Of a stretch of 64,000 nucleotides of DNA, positions 55,251 to 63,631 are shown in pieces (within the stretch, counting starts at the first letter, position 1; each line of letters opens with the position of its first letter). The notes under the pieces were generated by a model. It saw only the letters and a program-made list of their open reading frames with translations, had not been told where the DNA came from and ran no database searches. This DNA is from Gloeomargaritales cyanobacterium VI4D9 (GTDB taxonomy: Bacteria; Cyanobacteriota; Cyanobacteriia; Gloeomargaritales; Gloeomargaritaceae). The DNA is taken from the NCBI GenBank assembly GCA_927797885.1, contig OV696605.1:3013157-3077156 (forward strand), given 5' to 3'. A program made the translations under genes and the position numbers.

Positions 55251-55691
55251 GTCTATCCTCTACGGGAATATTCCTGACTTCTTGACTATAGGCTAATCGC
55301 TCTCTTTGTACCTCCTCTTCTTTGACCTTGGCACTGCGGTAGGTCTTTTTTTTAGAGTCATTCCTTGCTTTTTCAAAAAGTTGTGTACTGTGACGGTACT
55401 CACATCAATGCCTAACCGTTCCCGTAACAGTTCTTGGTACTGCCACAGGTAGAAGTCTGGGTGTTCTTGGATGATTGCCATTACTTCTTGTCGATGTTGT
55501 TCGAGGATACCGACTCGCTTTGTGCCTACTTTTTTGGGTGTTAAGTCCTGAGTTTGTCGGTACTGTTGCACCCAGCGATGAACGGTTCTTTTGGTTACCA
55601 TAAACCGTTCGGCCACCTGGCGGATAGATGTCTTTCCTGCTTCATAAGCCGCCACAACTCTTTGCCGCAAATCTAACGAATGAGTTGGCAT
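55251..55691 (-). pseudogene. Truncated IS630-family transposase (N-terminal part)
   Basis: The frame from ATG 55691 encodes a 132-residue helix-turn-helix region (PTHSLDLRQRVVAAYEAGKT; IRQVAERFMVTKRTVHRWVQ; QELLRERLGIDVSTVTVHNF). At an A8 run near 55350 a -1 shift leads to KKKTYRSAKVKEEEVQRERL and AYSQEVRNIPVEDRQ, the expected continuation. This suggests programmed slippage as in many IS630 elements. The catalytic DDE half is missing: homology stops at the small repeat. Confidence 0.8.
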
Positions 55692-55724
55692 ATCCCTCTC
55701 TCCTTCCGCTCGAATACTTGTATC

Positions 55725-56531
55725 CTACTTTAAATTAATAGGCAAATTAATAGGCTGTAACTGGCAGTCATGAGGCTTTGAGGGTGCAATTTTTACCCCA
55801 GCTTTAGTGAGTGCCTCGCGGATTTGGCGCGCCAGTTCCAGTGCATTAGGACTATCGCCATGAATGCAGATTGTATCTACCTCAATGTGGATGCTTTCGC
55901 CTTGCAGGGTCTGCACTGTGCCTTCACAAGCGAGTTTTACGGCTTGACGTGCCGCATCATCAGCGTTTGAAATCAAGGCGTTAGGCTGTTGGCGAGAGGT
56001 CAGGGAGCCATCAGGTTGGTAGGTGCGGTCGGCAAAGGCTTCGTTTGCGGTCTTCAAGCCTATGGCTTTGCCTGCTTTAATCAGTTCACTACCCGATAGT
56101 CCTACCAGCGTGAGGCTGTCGTCAAATTTTGCGACGGCTTTGGCAATCGCATCAGCGATGGTGCGCTGTTTTGCCGCCTGCGTGTAGAGTGCGCCATGTG
56201 GCTTGACGTGAGTAAGCTGACCGCCCTCTGCTCTGACAAATGCGTAAAGTGCCCCCAGTTGATAAAGCACCAAGTCGTAAGCCTCATCGGCGGTAATCTC
56301 CATAGCCCGCCTGCCAAAGCCCATCAAATCAGGCAGACTCGGATGTGCGCCAATAGCCACATTTTTCTCTAAAGCCAGTCGAACGGTTTTGCGCATGGTG
56401 GCTGGGTCTCCAGCATGAAAGCCGCAGGCAATGTTTGCAGAGGAGACTACATCCAGTAAGGCTTCATCGTTGCCCATGGTGTAGGCGCCAAAACTTTCGC
56501 CCATGTCAGCATTGAGGTCAATTGTAGTCAT
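55725..56531 (-). CDS. pxpA: 5-oxoprolinase subunit A (LamB/YcsF family)
   Basis: 268 residues. TIDLNADMGESFGAYTMGND, SSANIACGFHAGDPATMRKT, GAHPSLPDLMGFGRRAM, VKPHGALY and ICIHGDSPNALELARQIREA are the PxpA hallmarks. With PxpB and PxpC it cleaves 5-oxoproline to glutamate using ATP (established for B. subtilis and E. coli). The C-terminus is slightly long and ends next to the IS630 remnant. It starts 2 bp after pxpC. Confidence 0.92.
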   Translation of the reverse strand: MTTIDLNADMGESFGAYTMGNDEALLDVVSSANIACGFHAGDPATMRKTVRLALEKNVAIGAHPSLPDLMGFGRRAMEITADEAYDLVLYQLGALYAFVRAEGGQLTHVKPHGALYTQAAKQRTIADAIAKAVAKFDDSLTLVGLSGSELIKAGKAIGLKTANEAFADRTYQPDGSLTSRQQPNALISNADDAARQAVKLACEGTVQTLQGESIHIEVDTICIHGDSPNALELARQIREALTKAGVKIAPSKPHDCQLQPINLPINLK

Positions 56532-56533
56532 GG

Positions 56534-57544
56534 CTATAGCATGTTCAGTTTTAGGTCAAGATGGGCTTTGCAGAGCCGCATGGCACGCTGTTGGGCACGA
56601 TACAACTCTTGGGCTTCCTGCAACGCAATCGCTTGAAAATAGATTTGGGTATTGACCTTTGCTTGCGCCACTTTTGGCAAATCCACGCTGGCTACAACGG
56701 CAATGATAGGATAGCCACCGACCGTTTGCCGATCTGCCAGCAAAATGATGGGCTGACCGTTGGGCGGCAGTTGAATTGCCCCGTTGACTGTGCCAGATGA
56801 CAGCTGCTCTTCGTAGTGCTGAAATTCTAATGGTTTGCCGCTCAACCGATATCCCATTCGGTTGGAATGCGCCGATACTGTAAATGGCGATTGAAAAAAT
56901 TGTATGTGACTTTCGGATTTGAGCTGTTTGAATTCTTCTGTTAGCACCACCCGCACTACAAGCGGCGATGTTGGGATGTGGCATATCGTTGGGCTTATGA
57001 AAAATGGAGTTGTTGCGATGGCTTTTCCCTTGCCTTGGGCTTTCAGCGTAGCGATGAGCTTTTGTGCCTGTGGGGAACTTTTACCAATGTAAAGCCTATC
57101 ACCGCGTTGCAACGCGCGCCCTTCCATGCCGCCAAAGCGTGCCGTTAAGTTAGTGCTATGGCTGTTCATCACTTTAGGCACATCAATTCCGCCCGATACA
57201 GCCAAGTATAACCGTGCCCCTACTTCTGCTCTGCCGCATGCAACTTGACTGCCAGCGCTGACCAACACAGGTCGGTAGAGTGGGAGTGGTCGTCCGTTTA
57301 CCGTTGCCGAGAACTTTCCGCCGCAGAGCGCCATGAGTGTATCTGCCTCAAACTGCAGTGTTGCCCCAACGAGGGTCATTTCCAGCACAGCGGCGGCGGC
57401 GTCATTGCCCACTAACCAATTTGCCAGCGTCGATGCACAGGTATCCATCGCACCAGTTGGTGCAATGCCCAAATGCTGCATGCCCCACCGTCCCAAGTCC
57501 TGCACCGTGCTGAGCAGACCTGCCTCTTGAACGTCAATGCTCAT
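56534..57544 (-). CDS. pxpC: 5-oxoprolinase subunit C (KipA/AHS2 family)
   Basis: 336 residues. EAGLLSTVQDLGRWGMQHLG, PTGAMDTCASTLANWLVGND and NRMGYRLSGKPLEF are typical. The same fold forms the AHS2 domain of the carboxylase at 4892-8482. It overlaps pxpB by 4 bp (ATGA). Codon use and AT content are unlike the ribosomal and photosynthesis genes, which points to transfer. Confidence 0.9.
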   Translation of the reverse strand: MSIDVQEAGLLSTVQDLGRWGMQHLGIAPTGAMDTCASTLANWLVGNDAAAAVLEMTLVGATLQFEADTLMALCGGKFSATVNGRPLPLYRPVLVSAGSQVACGRAEVGARLYLAVSGGIDVPKVMNSHSTNLTARFGGMEGRALQRGDRLYIGKSSPQAQKLIATLKAQGKGKAIATTPFFISPTICHIPTSPLVVRVVLTEEFKQLKSESHIQFFQSPFTVSAHSNRMGYRLSGKPLEFQHYEEQLSSGTVNGAIQLPPNGQPIILLADRQTVGGYPIIAVVASVDLPKVAQAKVNTQIYFQAIALQEAQELYRAQQRAMRLCKAHLDLKLNML

Positions 57545-58221
57545 CGCACATGTTGAGAACGCTCCAAAAATTCCCGTTCTGAAATTGGATAAAACTTGAC
57601 CAAGTCGCCACTTTGTAGCACGGTAGGCGGCTCTGCATCAGGGCGAAAGAGCTTGATGGGCGTGCGTCCAATCAACTGCCAGCCGCCCGGTGTTTCAAGA
57701 GGGTAAATGCCTGTCTGTTTTCCTGCCAGCCCCACAGAACCAGCGGGTACTGCCAGACGCGGCGAGGCATGGCGCGGGGCATAAAGTTTTTCAGGCAGTC
57801 CAATCAAGTAAGGAAACGCAGGCACAAAGCCAATCATAGCAACTTCGTATAGCGGTTGCGTATGCAAGTCTATGATGTCCTGCACGCTAAGGTTGAGATA
57901 TGCGGCAAGGGCTTTGAGGTCAGGGGCGAAGGCTTCCGCATAGCACACAGGAATTTCCACAGTGCGTTCGGCGCGCAAATCTGCTTCTGGAATAACTTTC
58001 AGCATTTCGGATAGATATGCTTCCGCTTCAGAGTAAGTTATCTTTTGCAGGTCGTATAGCACCGTAATACTTGTAAAAGCCGGAACAGCTTCCACGAAAC
58101 CTTTGAATGGCGATGTTTGCAACGTTGCCGCTACTGCCCTCATGCGCTGGCGTATTTCTGGCGAGGTATCTTTGCCAAACTCTATAACCAATGCCGCATC
58201 ACCGAATGGGTATATTCTCAT
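57541..58221 (-). CDS. pxpB: 5-oxoprolinase subunit B (KipI/AHS1 family)
   Basis: 226 residues. RIYPFGDAALVIEFGKDTSP, IPVCYAEAFAPDL, MIGFVPAFPYLIGLPEKLYA and SVGLAGKQTGIYPLETPGGW are PxpB motifs. First gene of the minus-strand operon. Only about 70 bp separate it from the end of the IS4-family element, so the original promoter may be lost or supplied by the IS. Confidence 0.92.
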   Translation of the reverse strand: MRIYPFGDAALVIEFGKDTSPEIRQRMRAVAATLQTSPFKGFVEAVPAFTSITVLYDLQKITYSEAEAYLSEMLKVIPEADLRAERTVEIPVCYAEAFAPDLKALAAYLNLSVQDIIDLHTQPLYEVAMIGFVPAFPYLIGLPEKLYAPRHASPRLAVPAGSVGLAGKQTGIYPLETPGGWQLIGRTPIKLFRPDAEPPTVLQSGDLVKFYPISEREFLERSQHVR

Positions 58222-58301
58222 TTACCTTGTGTAGCTGGTAGGCTATCCACAGGGTTGCCATTATTACCAGGCTACCTTTGTTGATCCAAAATATAGCAAT
58301 C

Positions 58302-59409
58302 CAGAAGTGTTGAAAGGTAGGTAAAGGCAGAAAAAGAGGGGTCAAAATATGGTATTCTAATTCATATAAACCAAAACATGAAACAACTATGAAATTCAAT
58401 TCTTTTCCCGGGATTGTCAAATTTTTACTCAAAGACCTGCCAACTAATGATTATCCAGTTCTAAATTCTCGCTTATTTTGTTCAATCTGGTTTGCTGGCA
58501 TTTTAGACAAAGGAATCAACAGTTTACGGGACTTATTTTACCAATTAAATCATGCGGGCATTAAGGTTGACTTATCCACGTTTTCTAAGGCGAACAAGAC
58601 AAGAGACCCACAAATTTTTATGCATCTTTATCATAAATTATTGCATTATATTGAGGAAGCTCATCCTGAAAAGAGGTTGGTTTTATGTCCTTTTGATGCT
58701 ACCGTAATACCGCTGATGAGTAAGTTATTTTGGCTCCAAGGCTATCGCCAAGTAAAGTTAATAACCACTTTGAATCAAGATACGAAATCTACTGGTCATT
58801 TAATTGTTAGTCCTGGACAGGCACATGAGATTAATTTTGGTGAAGATATTGTGAAAATGCTACCGGAAAATGGAGTCGCAGTCGGGGATAGAGGGTTTTG
58901 CAGTCACAAAGTATTTGAACAATTTATCGAAAATGATGCCCTTTTTATTATCCGTATTAAGTCGAATTGGAAATGGGATGAAAACTATCATATCACCACA
59001 GAACGAGGTAAGGCGAGAGTAGTTTGTTTTGGCAATGTTCAACAGAAAGTAGACTATTATTTAGCTACCAATATTCCTGAGGATGTAATGAGTAATGAAG
59101 AGATAGGGGAAGCCTATAGACAACGCTGGGCGATAGAGGTACTATGGAAATTTCTAAAGATGAACTTAAAGCTCGATAAAATGATGAGTAAAAATTTGAA
59201 TGGAATTACCATTCAAATTTATGTAATTTTAATAGTTTACTTGATATTGCAACTGTTAAAAGTTCCACGGATGTACGGAAGTAAATTGGCAGATAAGTTC
59301 CGATATATACAAATCTTAATACGGCAGGAGTGGAATTTTGTCCATTGGCTCAATCGGGTCGTCCCACGCCTAAATATGTAAAGTTTTATTGCAGGATTCA
59401 ACACTTGTG
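58302..59409 (+). mobile_element. Complete IS4-family insertion sequence
   Basis: 1108 bp. Ends CAGAAGTGTTGAA and TTCAACACTTGTG are inverted repeats with 12 of 13 matches. It is flanked by the direct repeat ATAGCAATC (58293-58301 and 59410-59418), a 9-bp target duplication. The target is the end of a small ATAGCAATCC-type repeat. One intact transposase gene fills it. Confidence 0.88.
58389..59381 (+). CDS. IS4-family transposase
   Basis: 330 residues. DDE residues are visible: first Asp in LCPFDATVIPLM, second Asp in GVAVGDRGFCSHKVFEQF, and Glu in the YREK motif YRQRWAIEVLWKFLK. No frameshift; the element may still be active. Low GC compared with the chromosome. Confidence 0.92.
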   Translation: MKFNSFPGIVKFLLKDLPTNDYPVLNSRLFCSIWFAGILDKGINSLRDLFYQLNHAGIKVDLSTFSKANKTRDPQIFMHLYHKLLHYIEEAHPEKRLVLCPFDATVIPLMSKLFWLQGYRQVKLITTLNQDTKSTGHLIVSPGQAHEINFGEDIVKMLPENGVAVGDRGFCSHKVFEQFIENDALFIIRIKSNWKWDENYHITTERGKARVVCFGNVQQKVDYYLATNIPEDVMSNEEIGEAYRQRWAIEVLWKFLKMNLKLDKMMSKNLNGITIQIYVILIVYLILQLLKVPRMYGSKLADKFRYIQILIRQEWNFVHWLNRVVPRLNM

Positions 59410-59509
59410 ATAGCAATCCCAAATGAGTTTAAAACAAGGGTCGCAGGGGCACCGCCCCCGTCCTTAGTTCCGGGGAATTTTTGTTGGTTAATCAAATAGG
59501 ATTGCTATA
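59410..59509 (-). repeat. Small inverted-repeat element (ATAGCAATCC family) hit by two insertions
   Basis: Reads ATAGCAATCCCAAATGAG, core GGTCGCAGGGGCACCGCCCC, ends AAATAGGATTGCTATA. The IS4-family element entered its left end (9-bp duplication), and the IS5-family element abuts its right end. Confidence 0.85.
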
Positions 59510-60752
59510 GGGCACCTCTATTTATTCAAAATATGAGAACGAAACACAAAAACAGCATAGCATTGCTCAGTACTTTTTTGTACTAAGATGACTGGGTTTT
59601 ATAGATTGCTGTAGATATGATTGAAAAGAGACTTAGTAGGGGGTCAAAACTCACAGATTATCGGCCAGGGACTGCCGCTCCCAAAACGCATAACGGCGGA
59701 AATTATAAGCCAGATTTTTCAAACCAATTGCCGCTTCTACTCTGGTTTTACCAATCAGACGCATGAATTTACCCCCAAGACACATCACCCACTGACCAAA
59801 TACGTGTTCCACCTTGGCTCTCACTTTAGATTTGATGCGATTCTTTTCATTTTGCTCTGCGGTTAGGGGCTGATTTCGGTAGCCTTTTTCATGGATGTGA
59901 CTGGTAAATCCAATCCTGGCTAACGTCCATTCTAAATCCGTGCTGTGATAGGCACTATCTCCCCAGATTTCCGACCCATCAATATCCACCAGTTGACTGA
60001 ATACTTGTGAGTCATGCACGGAGGCATCCGTGACCACATAATGACGCACAAAACCATATTTTACATCCACACTGATATGATTTTTATAGCCAAAATAGCT
60101 GACACCATTTTTCTTTACCCAACGGGCATCTCTATCCTTTTGCCGTAAAACCTGGGGTTTTTCCTCCCATTGCTTAGGAATTTTCCCTTCCTTTACTTCT
60201 TGATTTTCTTGCCGAGTATTTCGTTGGACTGGCACGGGAATGAGAGTGGCATCCACAATCTGACCAACTTCGACAATATATCCTTTTTCTCTCAGGTAAT
60301 TATCAAAGTGAGCAAATACTTCTTTGACTAGATCGTGCTTGGCGAGATTATCCCGAAATAGCCAGACCGTTTTGGCATCAGGGATAGCGTCTTCGATACC
60401 CAATCCTAGGAATTCCATGAACGAGATACGGTCATTCACTTGAAACTCGAGTTCATCGTCACTAAGGGCATACATTTGTTGGAGAATCAACAATTTAAAC
60501 ATCACAATGACGTCGGTGGGTTTTCGACCCGCATTACTCTTTCTTTCCTTGTCATATATGGTTTCTAATATGGGTCGGAAATCTTCCCAGTTAATATTTT
60601 CATTGAGCCACTTCAGCATGGGCTTTTTCTGATTGAGTTTTTCCCGCCGCTCTTGCTCATCCCAAAATCCTTTTTGACCCATTTTTTCTCTCCACGTCGT
60701 TAATACTAATTATCTCACAAATCCCTCCCAAAATCAATTAATAGAGGTGCCC
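59510..60752 (-). mobile_element. Complete IS5-family insertion sequence
   Basis: 1243 bp. Ends GGGCACCTCTATTTATT and AATTAATAGAGGTGCCC are inverted repeats. The flanking TATA at 59506-59509 and 60753-60756 is a likely 4-bp target duplication. A partial second copy lies at 61860-62016, and several miniature relatives share its ends. Confidence 0.88.
59651..60682 (-). CDS. IS5-family transposase
   Basis: 343 residues. N-terminal DUF772-like domain (KSNAGRKPTDVIVMFKLLIL; DRISFMEFLGLG) and DDE domain with Asp in IVDATLIPVPVQ, Asp in GDSAYHSTDLEW and Glu in RAKVEHVFGQWV. Uninterrupted, so possibly active. Confidence 0.93.
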   Translation of the reverse strand: MGQKGFWDEQERREKLNQKKPMLKWLNENINWEDFRPILETIYDKERKSNAGRKPTDVIVMFKLLILQQMYALSDDELEFQVNDRISFMEFLGLGIEDAIPDAKTVWLFRDNLAKHDLVKEVFAHFDNYLREKGYIVEVGQIVDATLIPVPVQRNTRQENQEVKEGKIPKQWEEKPQVLRQKDRDARWVKKNGVSYFGYKNHISVDVKYGFVRHYVVTDASVHDSQVFSQLVDIDGSEIWGDSAYHSTDLEWTLARIGFTSHIHEKGYRNQPLTAEQNEKNRIKSKVRAKVEHVFGQWVMCLGGKFMRLIGKTRVEAAIGLKNLAYNFRRYAFWERQSLADNL

Positions 60753-60756
60753 TATA

Positions 60757-60846
60757 GTTATTGATAATTCAAAGGAAGGAATAGGACTCATGGCTGCACT
60801 ATCAGACCTGCTGTGTAAGTACACAAATCAATCAATAGAGGTGTCC
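60757..60846. repeat. IS5-end-like miniature remnant
   Basis: TTATTGATAATTC to GTAAGTACACAAATCAATC, ending AGAGGTGTCC. It is related to 51602-51712; its left end is replaced by the complete IS5 element. Confidence 0.5.
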
Positions 60847-60956
60847 TTAAGACTTACTGAAAAATCTATAGCAATCCCAGTTTGCTCTAGAACAGTTGGG
60901 TGGGCTATACTAATGGAATGAATTAAAGCGTGAGAAGCATAACTAGGGAGGTAGGA

Positions 60957-61523
60957 ATGCTGACCTATACAAAGTCAGAAATGGTTGCTCTTTTAGGAGA
61001 ATTTATCCGCAGTACTTCTGATGCAAGAGAACTGAAGCGCGCCTTAGCAGTAAGAATGGCCATAGCAGGTAAACCTTATGGTGAAATTGCCGAATTATTA
61101 GAAGTCTACAAGTCATTTATTACTCGCTGGAAACAAGAATTTTATGAAAAAGGAATCGAGGGAATTAAACTCGGTTACCACGGTAGAAAAAGCTACCTAT
61201 CAGAAGAGGAAAAACAGGAAATCATTGACTGGCTGAAAACAAAGGATTATTGGAATTTAGATGAACTAATCACTCATATTGACATGAATTATGATGTAGT
61301 CTATCAATCTAAACAAAGTTATTACGACTTGTTTTCAGAAGCGGGCATTACCTGGAAGAGGTCTCAGAAAGTAAACCCCAAAATAGAGCAGAAGTCGTAA
61401 AAAAAACAAGAAGAAATTCAAAAATTTATATGAATCAATCAGCATGAAATCCAGTCAGGGCGGTTAGTAGTGCTATTTTCAGATGAGTGTCATCTGTGTT
61501 GGGGCGGTCAGATGTTAGGATAG
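60957..61523 (+). pseudogene. Degenerate IS630-family transposase
   Basis: ATG 60957 follows GGGAGGTAGGA. The first 148 codons encode helix-turn-helix domains (ARELKRALAVRMAIAGKPYG; YKSFITRWKQEFYEKGIEGI). After the stop at 61400 the start of a catalytic half is recognisable in another frame (VLFSDECHLCWGGQMLG, TAG at 61521). The rest of the DDE domain is absent. It belongs to a different subgroup from the remnant at 55251. Confidence 0.75.
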
Positions 61524-61576
61524 AAGTTCTTATCTCAAATGAAAGAAATAGACACACTTATTTTAGGGTCTTAAAC

Positions 61577-61716
61577 TATAGCAATCCTACTTGATTTGCA
61601 TTAGCTTGCGTGCCGTAGGCATACAAAAGTTTTCCAGAACCATACACCACAGGTGCTTCTTTTGCGGAGGCGGTGTCTCTGCGACCCCCGTTCCATTCTC
61701 ATTTAGGATTGCTATA
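61577..61716 (+). repeat. Small inverted-repeat element, long variant (ATAGCAATCC family)
   Basis: Ends TATAGCAATCCTACTTGATT and CATTTAGGATTGCTATA. It contains the extra segment TTAGCTTGCGTGCCGTAGGC and the insert TACACCACAGGTGCTTCTTT compared with 51713-51814. The copies at 43774 and 28674 carry parts of the same extra sequence. Confidence 0.8.
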
Positions 61717-61806
61717 TCAGAATGAAAGAATTCGTTTTCCGGAAATATGATGTGGCGAATGGAACGAGTGCTATCGAGTTTATTTTATCTCGTTGGGTCG
61801 AATACC

Positions 61807-61846
61807 CCGCCCTTCTAGGGCGGACTAAGTCCCGGGGTTTACCCCG
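61807..61846 (+). other. Two adjacent GC-rich hairpins resembling an IS200/IS605 end
   Basis: CCGCCC-TTCTA-GGGCGG (61807-61823) and CGGGG-TTTA-CCCCG (61833-61846) are perfect stems. Such subterminal hairpins with CTTCTAGGGCGG are typical of the right ends of IS605-type elements. No tnpA or tnpB is left here. Confidence 0.4.
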
Positions 61847-61859
61847 TGGGTTCATACCC

Positions 61860-62016
61860 TTGATTGAGTTGTTCGCGCCGCTCTTGCTCATCCCAAAATC
61901 CTTTTTGACCCATTTTTTTCTCTCCACGTCGTTAATGTCGTTAATACTAACTATCTCACAAATCCATCCGATAGCGTAGTGTAGCGTTAGCCATAAGTCA
62001 ATTAATAGAGGTGCCC
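61860..62016 (-). mobile_element. IS5-family fragment (right end)
   Basis: Matches the 5' end of the IS5 transposase gene and the right end of the complete element. CGCCGCTCTTGCTCATCCCA is shared, as are the duplicated GTCGTTAAT and the final AATTAATAGAGGTGCCC. A short stretch (ATAGCGTAGTGTAGCGTTAG) is inserted near the end. Confidence 0.85.
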
Positions 62017-62030
62017 TTAAGATTAACATT

Positions 62031-62618
62031 TCACTTGGGCAAGGCATCAGTTAACTCGTTCACGACCTTTTGTAAATCGTTTGCCAGTTGGGATGGGCGG
62101 CGGCGGTTGAATAGTTCTGCCAAATTTTGGTAATACCACAATGTGCCCGTTTTGCCAGCCGTAAATCGTGACCAAAGGGTTTCTCCCAAGTTTTGATAAT
62201 CCCGCCAAATACATTGGGCATTGTGAAATTTATCCGCATTTGATACAAGCAAAACCGCATCATCCATCGCTTCTAAGTGTTGAAGATAAGCCTTTTTTCT
62301 TTCCCACCAATCCTCTTTGTGTCCTTCACTATTGGTATCGGTGCAACTTAATACGATTTTTAATACCTGTGTGCCAAATTGGGTGGCAATTTCCTGTTCA
62401 ATCATACGCCGGGAACGACCACTATATTGGGGGGCATCCTCTAAACTATCGTGTAAAAGAGCAGCAATCGCCTGGTCTTCATTCGCCCCATGTTCTAGGG
62501 CAATCGCACTGACAGCCATCAAATGACTGATGTAAGGAATAGATGTACCTTTACGCACCTGATTTTGATGCAATTCATGGGCATAAACCAAGGCTTGGGA
62601 AAAACGAGAACCGAGCAT
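62031..62618 (-). CDS. HD-domain phosphohydrolase (RelA/SpoT-hydrolase-like, small)
   Basis: 195 residues. HD signature: YISHLMAVSAIALEHGANED with His, AALLHDSLEDAPQYSG with His-Asp, and a later Asp in LLVSNADKFHNAQCIWRD. The order and spacing are those of the (p)ppGpp hydrolase domain, without synthetase or TGS domains, so it looks like a small alarmone hydrolase. A GAGGTGG site precedes ATG 62618; the NYN gene ends 10 bp upstream, so the two are cotranscribed. The true nucleotide substrate is unknown. Confidence 0.82.
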   Translation of the reverse strand: MLGSRFSQALVYAHELHQNQVRKGTSIPYISHLMAVSAIALEHGANEDQAIAALLHDSLEDAPQYSGRSRRMIEQEIATQFGTQVLKIVLSCTDTNSEGHKEDWWERKKAYLQHLEAMDDAVLLVSNADKFHNAQCIWRDYQNLGETLWSRFTAGKTGTLWYYQNLAELFNRRRPSQLANDLQKVVNELTDALPK

Positions 62619-62628
62619 GATGACCACC

Positions 62629-63567
62629 TCATGAATGAGCATATCTGCGGGTTTGTTTTGCCGGTAGCGGGATGACCTTACCAGCGGTTAGGCAACATTT
62701 GGTTAAATCCCGGAAGGGAAAGTTTTGCTGTAACTCTTGATTGGTATTGTTCCCAAAAGCCGCCACCGTGATCTGCACCCCTTGATCTCGTAGATATTTC
62801 AAGGCAGGCACAAAGTCCCCATCCCCACTCATGAGGATCACATGGGCAAAAGTATTGGTTAGTAAATCCACAATGATCTGCCCATCCAAATTGGCTTTGG
62901 TGTCACCATTTGCAAATTGTGTGATTTCTTTAAGATGCAGTTCCATCCCGATTTGTTGTAAATCCCGATGTAGCCGCCGTTGTTGTAAATTATTCCGGTC
63001 ATAACCGCTGTAAAAGTGAATGGCACTGGCGGGGGTATTCTTAGGCAATAACCGGGGAAGTAGTTGAGCGTAGTCCAAATCCACCCCCATTTGTCGGGCA
63101 CTGGCGTGGAGATTTGCCCCGTCAATAAATACGCCCACCCCTTGGCGAGGAATCATCCCCTGTGCCAGCATATCCACTTGAGCGTGTAATTGCATCAGTT
63201 GGTCGTTTAACTGTTGCACTTGGGGCGTTGTTGCCACTTCCATTTGGTGCAACCGTTGCTGAAGTGAATGAATTTGCTGAATAATCGGGACAGTATGTTG
63301 CCGAATTGCCGCAGGGGTATGACCATTGGTAGTTAAATCATTCACTTGGATTTGTAGCCCGTGAATTTGGTCAGCCAGTTGTGTCATTAGATGCTGATTG
63401 GTTCCCAATTTTTGGGCGATCTTTTGGTCAACAATATCATGAATTTGTTGCCATTGCCGCCGCTGGAAAAGAACTGCTACCGGCAACAGCCCAAACACCA
63501 CTTGTCTCGTCCACAGGGTCAGCAACAGCGCACCACCCCACCATCCTACTTTTGCGACCGCATTCAT
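62629..63567 (-). CDS. Membrane-anchored NYN-domain (LabA/DUF88-like) ribonuclease
   Basis: 312 residues. An N-terminal hydrophobic segment (WWGGALLLTLWTRQVVFGLL) is followed by a long Gln-rich coiled coil (residues about 45-140), then a NYN/PIN-like domain. That domain shows GVGVFIDGANLHASARQMGV with the first acidic site, GQIIVDLLTNTF, and VILMSGDGDFVPALKYLRDQ with the conserved GDGD. Such domains cut RNA. AGGAGGAACT precedes ATG 63567. It lies between the Csx3-like gene and the HD gene on the same strand. Confidence 0.86.
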   Translation of the reverse strand: MNAVAKVGWWGGALLLTLWTRQVVFGLLPVAVLFQRRQWQQIHDIVDQKIAQKLGTNQHLMTQLADQIHGLQIQVNDLTTNGHTPAAIRQHTVPIIQQIHSLQQRLHQMEVATTPQVQQLNDQLMQLHAQVDMLAQGMIPRQGVGVFIDGANLHASARQMGVDLDYAQLLPRLLPKNTPASAIHFYSGYDRNNLQQRRLHRDLQQIGMELHLKEITQFANGDTKANLDGQIIVDLLTNTFAHVILMSGDGDFVPALKYLRDQGVQITVAAFGNNTNQELQQNFPFRDLTKCCLTAGKVIPLPAKQTRRYAHS

Positions 63568-63631
63568 AGTTCCTCCTAAAATAGAACTGTCACAACAATC
63601 CCTTTATACCTTTAATTGGAAATATACGTTT

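Larger units (their letters stand above)
61401..62030. other. Region of mobile-element remnants
   Basis: It contains the tail of the IS630 remnant, a small repeat, a pair of GC-rich hairpins and an IS5 fragment (each listed). Between 61726 and 61800 a short open frame (KEFVFRKYDVANGTS) shows no family link. Confidence 0.6.

Noticed and set aside
61722-61979. 85-codon open frame
   Set aside because: It runs through hairpins and an IS5 fragment; composition and context indicate chance.
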